A stretch of 28,029 bases of DNA. Source: Clostridia bacterium (GTDB lineage: Bacteria > Bacillota_A > Clostridia > Oscillospirales > CAG-272). The notes beneath the pieces are model-generated. The model had not been told where the DNA came from. It did not search any database and saw only the letters and a program-made list of their open reading frames with translations. The position numbers were made by a program, and so were the translations under genes. Positions 21,897 to 28,029 of the stretch are shown here, in pieces; position 1 is the first letter of the stretch; the number at the start of each line of letters is the position of its first letter. Where the stretch lies: assembly GCA_017501345.1 (NCBI GenBank), contig JAFVXC010000020.1, forward strand, positions 1 through 28,029, given 5' to 3'.

Positions 21897-21912
21897 TTCC
21901 CCAAAGCACCGT

Positions 21913-22863
21913 TCAACCCAACGCTATCAACAAAAAAATAACTGTAGGTAATAATGCAAGAACGATCGTAAACGCAAGCTCGCCTTTGGCCCACCGTACA
22001 GCTCGCCTCGGAAGATGCTTCTTCAGCTGTCTTAACCCGTACAGCGTAAAGCCTGAAACCTCAACACGAAATTCTCTTTTCCCCGCAGGGGCTACGGTGA
22101 CCGTTATGTATGCTGCACGGAAATTGAGCCTTGAAGCACGTGTCGCGTTATATTCTACTGCTTTGATATCTTCCCAAGGAATAAAAGCATTTTCCAAATA
22201 CAAGCCTTTTTGTTCAACGACTGCTATTGTTTTTCCAAAGATATATTTGCTGCAAACAGACAAAAGAAGCAAAGGTAATATAAATGCCCCAATCATCGGC
22301 AAGGACTCGGCGGTAATGCTCCAAAGGAGATGCCACGAATTCCAGAGCGAAGCATTTTGCTTTTCGCATTCCAAAATGAATATCATCGGAATGATCGGAA
22401 GAAGCATAGCAAGAAACACATATAGGATAAAGTTAAAGTACTGTCTTCTGATCTTTATTCCGTTGATCTGATTCAGCTCGGGAGCCGTCCCGCCCGGTTC
22501 TTTGCTTTTCAGATAGGACAAGAATCCGGGCAAATTCTCCTTTTGAGAATGAATCGCCAACACCTTAGGAAAAGCGGTTATTCGACAAGGCGCCCCTTCG
22601 TTGAAGCTGATATCTATCACGTGCTCATTCAAAAAAATATTTTTCTTGATTTTTACAGAGCTTATATCCAGCGGAACGCGAATCGTATCCGTAACGGTTT
22701 TACCCGATACCAATGCTACCAGAAGAAAATCCTCAGTAAATCCGAAATATCCATAGTATTGCCTTCCGCCTTGCACCAATGAACCGTATATAGGATGTAT
22801 TAAAGCCTCACCATCTTCAAGCATATCGCTCAAAGCTTGCATCATACGCTCTTCAGCAGTCAT
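21913..22863 (-). CDS. Membrane protein with two PH-like domains
   Basis: A 316-residue protein, family not certain. The N-terminal 120 residues are soluble and beta-rich (FGFTEDFLLVALVSG, VPLDISSVKIKKNIFLNEHV). Two central membrane helices follow (about 143-162 and 182-207). A second beta domain comes next (VVEQKGLYLENAFIPWEDIKAV to VSGFTLYGLRQLKKHL), with the 'xxIPWEDIxxV' pattern of bacterial PH-like domains (bPH, YcxB), and finally a C-terminal helix. Probably acts at the inner face of the membrane. AAAGGCGGTGGAG precedes the ATG in a very short leader. Monocistronic, since the hairpin repeats follow. Confidence 0.8.
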   Translation of the reverse strand: MTAEERMMQALSDMLEDGEALIHPIYGSLVQGGRQYYGYFGFTEDFLLVALVSGKTVTDTIRVPLDISSVKIKKNIFLNEHVIDISFNEGAPCRITAFPKVLAIHSQKENLPGFLSYLKSKEPGGTAPELNQINGIKIRRQYFNFILYVFLAMLLPIIPMIFILECEKQNASLWNSWHLLWSITAESLPMIGAFILPLLLLSVCSKYIFGKTIAVVEQKGLYLENAFIPWEDIKAVEYNATRASRLNFRAAYITVTVAPAGKREFRVEVSGFTLYGLRQLKKHLPRRAVRWAKGELAFTIVLALLPTVIFLLIALG

Positions 22864-22886
22864 ATCTCCACCGCCTTTCTAGGTTT

Positions 22887-22915
22887 AGTATAGCACAAAC
22901 CCGCCGCTCTGTCAA
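22887..22915 (-). promoter_or_regulatory. Promoter of the PH-like membrane protein gene
   Basis: On the minus strand TTGACA (22915-22910), 17-bp spacer ending in TGC, TATACT (22892-22887); start codon only 23 bp further. Confidence 0.87.
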
Positions 22916-22968
22916 TCGGTTTCTTCGGGGGACGAAAAGATAGCGCGAGCACCCCATAAAGCAAAACG

Positions 22969-23006
22969 AAAAAGGACACCTGTCGGCAAATTGCAGACGG
23001 TGCCCT
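22969..23006 (-). terminator. Terminator of the XRE-divergent operon
   Basis: Stem of GGGCACC with AGGTGTCC (arms about 22974-22981 and 22999-23005, one mismatch), followed on the minus strand by TTTTTCG. Confidence 0.75.
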
Positions 23007-23057
23007 TTCTCTTTGAGCGATTTGACCAAAGGAATGCCAATTTAAGATTTATCGCTT

Positions 23058-23657
23058 TTATTTTCTACTAAACTGTATTTCTCCGTTTTCATTATAAGAG
23101 TATTCGTGAAGCCGACCATATCCAACATAAGTCTCATCAACAAAAGAAATTTCTATTATGTTGGAAACAAATGTAAAATCCTCGGGATTACCGTTACATA
23201 ATTCCTTTGAAAATGTATTATTATCTCTTTGAGTACAGCTCAATGAATATTCCAAGGTTCGATTTGTGTTTTTCTCATAGCACCTATAACTTGTTCCCTT
23301 GCCTTCCTTGGAAACATCACCGTAAAAATCGGTTTTGATATAGCCTATATATTTATCTCCCTTGTAAACGACGGTGTGAATTTCAAAGGAAGACACTTCA
23401 TATTTTTTGAAATCTACATCTACCGAAAAATCAAGAACATACGCACCATTTTTCCAATAAGAATTCTCCAAGGTTGTTTGATTGATAACAACTTGATTCC
23501 TATGCATAGCAACATTACACCACTGCACAGTCAATACGTAAGGATATATAGAGAGCGCAATGCATAAGCATATAATCAACCCAACAACTATCAAAGCCTT
23601 TCCGTTTCTTTCTTCTCTCTCCAATTCTTCAATTATCTTCTGAATACCCACTGCCAT
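23058..23657 (-). CDS. Single-pass membrane protein of unknown function
   Basis: A 199-residue protein with an acidic/basic cytosolic N-terminus, one membrane helix at about residues 21-44, and an external beta-rich domain of about 150 residues with five cysteines and several Asn. I do not recognise the domain. GGAGGAG precedes the ATG. It is second in a two-gene operon, one base after the small membrane gene, and is notably AT-rich (Asn, Lys, Tyr, Ile codons) compared with neighbouring genes. That suggests horizontal origin together with the adjacent XRE regulator. Confidence 0.82.
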   Translation of the reverse strand: MAVGIQKIIEELEREERNGKALIVVGLIICLCIALSIYPYVLTVQWCNVAMHRNQVVINQTTLENSYWKNGAYVLDFSVDVDFKKYEVSSFEIHTVVYKGDKYIGYIKTDFYGDVSKEGKGTSYRCYEKNTNRTLEYSLSCTQRDNNTFSKELCNGNPEDFTFVSNIIEISFVDETYVGYGRLHEYSYNENGEIQFSRK

Positions 23658-23658
23658 A

Positions 23659-23850
23659 TTAGTTTCTCCTCCACTTAAATATCATTATTATCGTTGCTAT
23701 GACCAGCATAACGGCATTGATGGCAATTGAACCCACAAGAAAATATCCGGTATTAAGTTCCGGAGGATTGAAACACATAATAATAACAGATAAAATTAGT
23801 CCAACAAAAAGATAACATAAAAAGAAAACAAAGAAAATTTTACGTAACAT
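23659..23850 (-). CDS. Small two-helix membrane protein
   Basis: A 63-residue protein with two membrane helices (about 5-25 and 34-56) joined by CFNPPELNTGY, and a basic end FKWRRN. The ATG at 23850 has GGAGG five bases upstream; twelve more codons are open upstream but lie in the leader. It is first in the operon controlled by the palindrome at 23903-23917. No family is recognised. The size and pairing recall holin-like, toxin-like or immunity-type membrane peptides, but that is inference only. Confidence 0.75.
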   Translation of the reverse strand: MLRKIFFVFFLCYLFVGLILSVIIMCFNPPELNTGYFLVGSIAINAVMLVIATIIMIFKWRRN

Positions 23851-23897
23851 AATTTCCTCCACTCTGTTAATCAATATAGATTCCAAGAACCAAAGAT

Positions 23898-23926
23898 ATT
23901 ATAACCTATTTTAGGTTAAATGTCAA
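23898..23926 (-). promoter_or_regulatory. Promoter and operator of the small membrane operon
   Basis: On the minus strand TTGACA (23926-23921), 17-bp spacer, TATAAT (23903-23898). The palindrome AACCTA-TTT-TAGGTT (23903-23917) fills most of the spacer. A further half site CCTAAAA (23930-23936) lies beyond the -35. Bound repressor would block polymerase directly. Confidence 0.85.
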
Positions 23927-23979
23927 TACCCTAAAACAGATTAAAATATAATAATTATATCTTTTTTGGAGGTAATAAA

Positions 23980-24192
23980 ATGTATCGAAGAATTCGTGAT
24001 CTGAGAGAAGATCGGGATATGAACCAAACACAAATAGCCCAAATGCTCGGAATGTCACAAACCGGCTACTCCAAATACGAAACCGGCGAAAACGATATTC
24101 CGACCTCCATCCTGATCAAATTAGCAAGGTATTATAACACAAGCATTGACTATCTGCTCGGTGAGACCGACAATCCGAAAAGATACGGATAA
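23980..24192 (+). CDS. Small XRE-family (Cro/C1) repressor
   Basis: A 70-residue stand-alone HTH protein. It covers the whole fold: MYRRIRDLREDRDMNQTQIA, then QMLGMSQTGYSKYETGEND with the recognition helix, and LIKLARYYNTSIDYLLGET. TTGGAGG lies eight bases before the ATG. It is divergent from the two small membrane genes, whose promoter contains the palindrome, so it is their likely repressor. It is AT-rich like them. A TATAAT at about 23949-23954 could be its own -10, without a good -35. Confidence 0.92.
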   Translation: MYRRIRDLREDRDMNQTQIAQMLGMSQTGYSKYETGENDIPTSILIKLARYYNTSIDYLLGETDNPKRYG

Positions 24193-24540
24193 ACCGTCGT
24201 CGCCACGACGCGCCGGTCGCGGTAGGGGCTGGCGACGGACTGTCCGTGTTTCCGTAGGGGAGGCGTTTCGCCTCCCGCCGTGACACGCGACGGCTCTGGC
24301 GGGTCGTCGAGGGCACGCGACATTTGCCTTTAGGGCGAACTCGTCGGTTGGCTTGCCAACCTGCCGCCATACCAAAAAAACAAAAGATGCACCGTAGGGG
24401 CGACCATCGGTCGTCTGCGGACGTGCAATGCACGCCCCTACAAGATGGGTTGTGTCTCCTTTGTAGGGACAGGCCCACGACAGCCCCAAAATACCTCTCT
24501 CACTTCACCTTTGGCGAAAATTCGCACGCCCCCTAAGCCT
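24193..24540. repeat. Cluster of GTAGGGG-type palindromic intergenic repeats
   Basis: Non-coding stretch with at least four GTAGGG(G) units: near 24222 (GTAGGGGCTGGCGACGG), 24256 (GTAGGGGAGGCG-TTT-CGCCTCC), 24394 and 24462 (GTAGGGACAGGCC). The 24394-24441 unit has inverted ends GTAGGGGCG/CGCCCCTAC and inner hairpins GACCATCGGTC and GTGCAATGCAC. The end (24499-24530) shares 29 of 32 bases with the 173-bp tandem repeat at the right edge. Open frames here are low-complexity Arg-rich and not credible genes. Confidence 0.75.
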
Positions 24541-24560
24541 GCCGTCGGCTTTTTCGCGGA

Positions 24561-24590
24561 GGGGCTGAGTCAATGGCTCAGCCCCTTTCT
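24561..24590 (+). terminator. Terminator-like hairpin
   Basis: GGGGCTGAG (24561-24569) pairs with CTCAGCCCC (24577-24585), followed by TTTCTT on the plus strand. It would stop transcription leaving the repeat cluster or the XRE gene. Confidence 0.65.
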
Positions 24591-24633
24591 TAAAGCTATT
24601 TGACATAAAGATGCCAGGCATTTTTAATCACTT

Positions 24634-25539
24634 TTATGCAAACGGATTACACAAAAATACAACCGAAGCAATTCCGAGAACAACGCCGACCCATCGTTTT
24701 TTTGAAAGCCTTTCCTTGAACAATAGCACCGCCGACAAGGTGGTAAGTACAAGACCGCCACCGTTGACGATGGGGAAAAAGACAGCACTATCCATCACGC
24801 CGGAGAGATAGAGATTGAATTTGTTATTGACGGCGACGCAAGCTCCGCTTGCAATCATGATAGTGAGCAAGAAGACGAAATGCTTATTCGGCACGTTTTT
24901 GTTGCTTTTCGAATCTGCAGATCTACCTTCACGTCTTTTCAGCAGCGCGGCGAAGACGGTGCAAATGATTGCCGATGAAACAAAAGCAATGATCAGAAAC
25001 GCATTCAGCTCGTCGCGGTATTCGGAGCTCTGGTGTACCTTCTGCATAATTCCAATACCGCCCGTTGCGGCAAATGTGATCAGACACAGAAAAAGCCATT
25101 TTAAATTTGCCTTTTTTTCATCGCCGTCGCTCTTTGCGGCAAGTACAAAGCTTGCCAGCATCAAAACGATTCCAACGATCTGCGCCCAGCCTAAGCTCTC
25201 GTCAAAGAACATCACGCCCGACAGAGCGGATATCAGCGTAGAAAAAGAAATGATAACAGACGTATAAGACATCGGTCCTACCTGTAAAGCGGCTATGTTC
25301 GTAATTCCTTGAAGTGCTGTAACGGCACCGAACACCACACCAAGCCATATCGTAAATACGGATGACGTGCCAAAGCCTCCCCAGCACAACAGAATGACGG
25401 CAGCAGTCAGACAGCCGACCGCATTGAAAGCAAAGCCGCCCGAAAGTCCCGCAGGCTCTTTGTCGGTATAATATTTTTTAGCAATGCTGCCACCGAGAGC
25501 CGCCGCAAGAGATAAAATGAGTGTAAGCGGAACGTTCAT
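24634..25539 (-). CDS. EamA/DMT-family transporter
   Basis: A 301-residue integral membrane protein with ten predicted helices in two homologous halves, as in the drug/metabolite transporter superfamily. The end of each EamA half is recognisable: FFDESLGWAQIVGIVLMLASFVL and LFKERLSKKRWVGVVLGIASVV. A hydrophilic loop (RREGRSADSKSNKNVPNK) separates them. AAGGAG precedes the ATG. It is divergently transcribed from an AraC regulator across a 128-bp gap, which suggests that the regulator controls it. Substrate unknown. Confidence 0.92.
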   Translation of the reverse strand: MNVPLTLILSLAAALGGSIAKKYYTDKEPAGLSGGFAFNAVGCLTAAVILLCWGGFGTSSVFTIWLGVVFGAVTALQGITNIAALQVGPMSYTSVIISFSTLISALSGVMFFDESLGWAQIVGIVLMLASFVLAAKSDGDEKKANLKWLFLCLITFAATGGIGIMQKVHQSSEYRDELNAFLIIAFVSSAIICTVFAALLKRREGRSADSKSNKNVPNKHFVFLLTIMIASGACVAVNNKFNLYLSGVMDSAVFFPIVNGGGLVLTTLSAVLLFKERLSKKRWVGVVLGIASVVFLCNPFA

Positions 25540-25568
25540 ATTTTTTTCTCCTTATTATGCAATTGGGG

Positions 25569-25597
25569 TTGACAATACGCTCTTTGTGTGATATTAT
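25569..25597 (+). promoter_or_regulatory. Promoter of the AraC gene
   Basis: TTGACA (25569-25574), 17-bp spacer ending in TGA, TATTAT (25592-25597). The complementary strand reads TATAAT at 25598-25593, a likely -10 for the divergent transporter with a poor -35, so both promoters use the same bases. Confidence 0.8.
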
Positions 25598-25667
25598 ACC
25601 ACTTAGATTATTGCATTTATATGACATTTCTATCATTTTATATAAATTTTCACTCATTGGAGAAGGT

Positions 25668-26528
25668 ATGTACGAGCCGAAAAATATACCGCAGCTGAAT
25701 AAGACCATAAGCAATCTTTCGGGGATGCGCTTTTCCATCGTTTACAATAACAAATACTCGAAAATTGACGATCCCGATGCCGACCCTTTGCATATTCATA
25801 ACTATCTTGAAATTTTTCTTAACGTTTCAAGCGATGTATCCTTTCTTGTAAATAACAGCCTATACCCCGTTCCCGTGGGGGATGCGGTAATATCCTGCCC
25901 GGGCGATATACATATGTGCATTTTTCAAAAGGCCTCTGTGCAGGAGCACGTATGCATCTGGGTCGATGCAGATTTTACTTCTCCAATATTTTCTTTTTTA
26001 CACGAGGAGAACTTTTGTCCTTTATTCTCCTTTGATGAAAAAACAAAGAAGGATCTACAGTCTCTTACCTTCTCGCTGTTGAACGTATGCGAGAAGGAGG
26101 GCTCGGAGCTTGAAAAAATATCTTATCTGCTCCAAATTTTAACGACATTCGAAAAGAAAGCGCCCCGTGATGCTGTCGCACAAGCGGATATTCCCGAGCC
26201 GCTTCAAAAAGTATTGGATGATATTCACGAGAATTTTGCCGAGATACACAGCGTCAACGATATTCTTACATCCCACTTTCTAAGCTCCGCCACCCTGACG
26301 CGCTGGTTCCGAAAGCACCTCCATACATCCCCAAAAGAATACCTCGAATCGGTAAGGCTTTCAGGTGCGGCAGTTCTGCTTTCAAACGGATATTCTGTAA
26401 CCGAAGCGTGTATGCGCTCCGGATTTTCGGATTGCTCGCATTTCATCTCCCTTTTCAAAAAGAAATTCGGGGAAACACCGTTAAAATATAAGAAAAAAGT
26501 TAAAACGAACCGGTTTTTTCAAGCATAA
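25668..26528 (+). CDS. AraC-family transcriptional regulator
   Basis: A 286-residue regulator. The N-terminal half is a cupin-like sensor (HIHNYLEIFLNVSSDVSFLVNN, VPVGDAVISCPGDIHMC). The C-terminal AraC domain has two HTH motifs: residues about 195-235 (VNDILTSHFLSSATLTRWFRKHL) and the signature region ending in SVTEACMRSGFSDCSHFISLFKKKFGETPLKYK. The ATG at 25668 has GGAGAAGG upstream; an earlier in-frame ATG at 25557 precedes the promoter and is excluded. It probably activates the divergent EamA transporter gene in response to a small molecule. Confidence 0.92.
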   Translation: MYEPKNIPQLNKTISNLSGMRFSIVYNNKYSKIDDPDADPLHIHNYLEIFLNVSSDVSFLVNNSLYPVPVGDAVISCPGDIHMCIFQKASVQEHVCIWVDADFTSPIFSFLHEENFCPLFSFDEKTKKDLQSLTFSLLNVCEKEGSELEKISYLLQILTTFEKKAPRDAVAQADIPEPLQKVLDDIHENFAEIHSVNDILTSHFLSSATLTRWFRKHLHTSPKEYLESVRLSGAAVLLSNGYSVTEACMRSGFSDCSHFISLFKKKFGETPLKYKKKVKTNRFFQA

Positions 26529-26557
26529 ATTGTTCGCAACTGTTTTTAATAAGTAAA

Positions 26558-26592
26558 AAATTCCGCACACTCGCGTGTGCGGAATTTTTTGG
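26558..26592 (+). terminator. Terminator of the AraC gene
   Basis: AAATTCCGCACAC-TCGC-GTGTGCGGAATTT (26558-26587) with T's following on plus and A/T-rich flank on minus, so it probably serves the HAD gene as well. Confidence 0.9.
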
Positions 26593-26641
26593 CGCGTCTT
26601 GACAAAAAAGATGCCGATGATTCCATGTCTCATTTTATAGT

Positions 26642-27286
26642 CTATAGATCAAGCAATCCAGAAAAATCATAAATATAGTGATCTGATATCCGTTTTATCT
26701 CTTCGGTATATTCTTCCGAGGACATATCATAAACACCGCAAACTTTCATATTGACACTCGCTGCGGTTTTATCTGCATTGTAGTTATCATCAAGAAACAG
26801 TATATCTTCAATCGGTTTACCAATCCTTTCGGCAGCCATTTTATATATTTCGGGATCTGTTTTGGTTGTGCCAAAATCCTCGCAGGACCAGATGGCAGTA
26901 AAAAGATCAAACATTTCAAGTCTCTTTAGGCATACGTCAAGAACGGAATGAGGACTTGCCGTCAAAACGTGAAGATCTGCGCCCTGTTCCTTTAGCTTCT
27001 TCAGTGTTTCGATTACATTCGTTTTTGCCTGAATATTGTGTGCATATTCATTGTATGCGTATTGATTCATAGTTTCAATAAGCTTGTCCTGCGTCATACC
27101 GAGTCCAAGCTGTTCAATATAATACTTAGCAGTACCTACATACCCCAATGGAGTAATTATCTTTATGATATCATTCGCATATCTTATATTATTTTCGTCC
27201 AATATCCTTAGCATAACCGCAATGTATGCGGGCATAGAACCGACCAAGGTGCCGTCAAAGTCAAACAAATAGGTATTATATTTCAT
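26642..27286 (-). CDS. HAD-family hydrolase (phosphoglycolate phosphatase-like)
   Basis: Cytoplasmic phosphatase of 214 residues. HAD motif I is DFDGTLV (Asp9 nucleophile, Asp11), a helical cap follows (residues about 15-85), motif II is LTASPHS, motif III the Lys in TTKTDPEIY, and motif IV FLDDNYNAD. This arrangement fits subfamily IA enzymes such as Gph, beta-phosphoglucomutase and PpaX. The substrate is not determined. The cap is typical in size. The short leader and ribosome binding site (AGAAAGGCGGTGGGGATATG) closely match those of the PH-like gene at 22863. Monocistronic. Confidence 0.92.
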   Translation of the reverse strand: MKYNTYLFDFDGTLVGSMPAYIAVMLRILDENNIRYANDIIKIITPLGYVGTAKYYIEQLGLGMTQDKLIETMNQYAYNEYAHNIQAKTNVIETLKKLKEQGADLHVLTASPHSVLDVCLKRLEMFDLFTAIWSCEDFGTTKTDPEIYKMAAERIGKPIEDILFLDDNYNADKTAASVNMKVCGVYDMSSEEYTEEIKRISDHYIYDFSGLLDL

Positions 27287-27309
27287 ATCCCCACCGCCTT
27301 TCTGATTTT

Positions 27310-27338
27310 ATTATAGCATAATTTTGATCGTTTGTAAA
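27310..27338 (-). promoter_or_regulatory. Promoter of the HAD gene
   Basis: On the minus strand TTTACA (27338-27333), 17-bp spacer ending in TGC, TATAAT (27315-27310). Confidence 0.85.
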
Positions 27339-27340
27339 GA

Positions 27341-27508
27341 GTGATGTTGCGGCGTTGCCACAGTGATGTTATGGCTTCGCCATAGTGATGTTGCTCCCGT
27401 TGGCCGCAGTGATGTGATGTTTGCCCACTTCGCCGCAAGGCGAAACATCACTCACGCAGTGAACATCACTGCCGAAGGCAACATCACTTGCCCGCAAGGG
27501 CAAACATC
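27341..27508. repeat. Array of GTGATGTT / AACATCAC hairpin repeats
   Basis: GTGATGTT occurs at 27341, 27363 and 27385 (22-bp period) and as GTGATG at 27409. The inverse AACATCAC then occurs at 27444, 27462 and 27480 (18-bp period). Between the constant words lie short variable palindromes (ATGGCTTCGCCAT, TCACGCAGTGA, TGCCGAAGGCA, TTGCCCGCAAGGGCAA). The left and right halves face each other, making one large nested palindrome. Confidence 0.85.
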
Positions 27509-27513
27509 GTTCC

Positions 27514-28029
27514 AAAACAAAAACGGTACGCTGTGCGTACTTCCCCGCCACCCTCACTTCGTCTGCGGCGAAAATTCGCACGCCTTGCCGCTTACGAGCG
27601 AGCTCGACGCGCTCTGCGGCGGCGAATGCGAACCGGATTCTGCGCGCGAGCGCGCAGAGCGCGGGACAACGATGGAGTGGCGGCTCAAAACAAAAACGGT
27701 ACGCTGTGCGTACTTCCCCGCCACCCTCACTTCGCCTGCGGCGAAAATTCGCACGCCTTGCCGCTTACGAGCAAGCTCGACGCGCTCTGCGGCGGCGAAT
27801 GCGAACCGGATTCTGCGCGCGGGCGCGCAGAGCGCGGGACAACGATGGAGTGACGGCTCAAAACAAAAACGGTACGCTGTGCGTACTTCCCCGCCACCCT
27901 CACTTCGCCTGCGGCGAAAATTCGCACGCCTTGCCGCTTACGAGCGAGCTCGACGCGCTCTTCGGCGGCGAATGCGAACCGGATTCTGCGCGCGAGCGCG
28001 CAGAGCACGGGACAACGATGGAGTGACGG
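27514..28029. repeat. 173-bp tandem repeat, three copies, running off the window
   Basis: Copies at 27514-27686, 27687-27859 and 27860-28029 (last cut by the window edge), with a few single-base differences. Each starts AAAACAAAAACGG and holds several palindromes: GTACGCTGTGCGTAC, GCGAAAATTCGC, CGAGCTCG and TCTGCGCGC-GA-GCGCGCAGA. The period is not a multiple of three, so the long frames across it are not repeat proteins. No promoter or gene was found here. Confidence 0.88.

Noticed and set aside
24116..24489. Two overlapping minus-strand frames of about 120 codons
   Set aside because: They lie inside the palindromic GTAGGGG repeat cluster, have biased Arg/Pro content and no start signals.
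27341..27508. Regularly spaced repeats considered as a CRISPR array
   Set aside because: Repeat words are only 8 bp, spacers are themselves palindromes of 10-16 bp, the orientation flips midway and no cas genes are near.
27488..28026. Frames of 93-121 codons at the right edge that look like repeat proteins
   Set aside because: The DNA repeat is 173 bp, not a multiple of three, so the frame changes in each copy; similar open frames occur on both strands as expected for GC-rich palindromic DNA.

Overview
The window reads as part of a Bacillota chromosome, most likely a moderately GC-rich gut-type Clostridia. The evidence is strong AGGAGG-type ribosome binding sites, TTGACA-N17-TATAAT promoters that usually carry a TG one base before the -10, Fur/Zur-type metal control, a B. 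subtilis-like tmRNA tag, many small lipoproteins, YcxB/PH-like and TM2 membrane proteins, a BspA-type leucine-rich repeat protein, and abundant short palindromic intergenic repeats. I cannot assign a genus. Nothing identifies a phage or plasmid; most of the window looks chromosomal, with AT-richer patches near 23.0-24.2 kb and 25.5-27.3 kb that may be acquired.

Layout: 58-3137 (minus) is a zinc-uptake operon, zur-znuA-znuC-znuB, with a promoter and an excellent Fur/Zur-type palindrome. 3306-4568 is a lipoprotein of unknown function. 4836-6497 holds two stable RNA genes, tRNA-Ser(GGA) and tmRNA, separated by a CYTH-domain protein on the opposite strand. 7002-9030 is a TetR regulator with an ABC-2 exporter (ATPase and permease), three genes joined by ATGA overlaps. 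9199-9474 is HU. 9589-11408 (minus) couples an ECF-type S component to a LarA-family nickel-pincer enzyme. 11644-18411 (minus) carries two lipoproteins (one with YD repeats), an SDR oxidoreductase, an MscS channel, an XRE-HTH membrane protein and an amidohydrolase. 18600-22863 is a series of membrane-associated proteins of little-known function (DUF2752, zinc-ribbon TM2, LRR_5, PH-like). 23058-24192 is a compact XRE-repressor module with a divergent pair of small membrane proteins. 24634-26528 is an EamA transporter divergent from an AraC regulator. 26642-27286 is a HAD phosphatase. The window ends in a palindrome array and a 173-bp tandem repeat that runs off the edge.

The most unusual observation is a family of about 115-130-bp structured repeats lying directly downstream of the terminators of both stable RNA genes (once after tRNA-Ser, twice after tmRNA). 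The copies at the two loci differ in sequence but keep the same pairing pattern with compensatory base changes. Each copy ends in TTCGA followed by a re-creation of the 3' end of its own host RNA gene. This resembles a mini-element targeted to tRNA/tmRNA 3' ends, or a trailing structured RNA; I do not recognise it as a described family.
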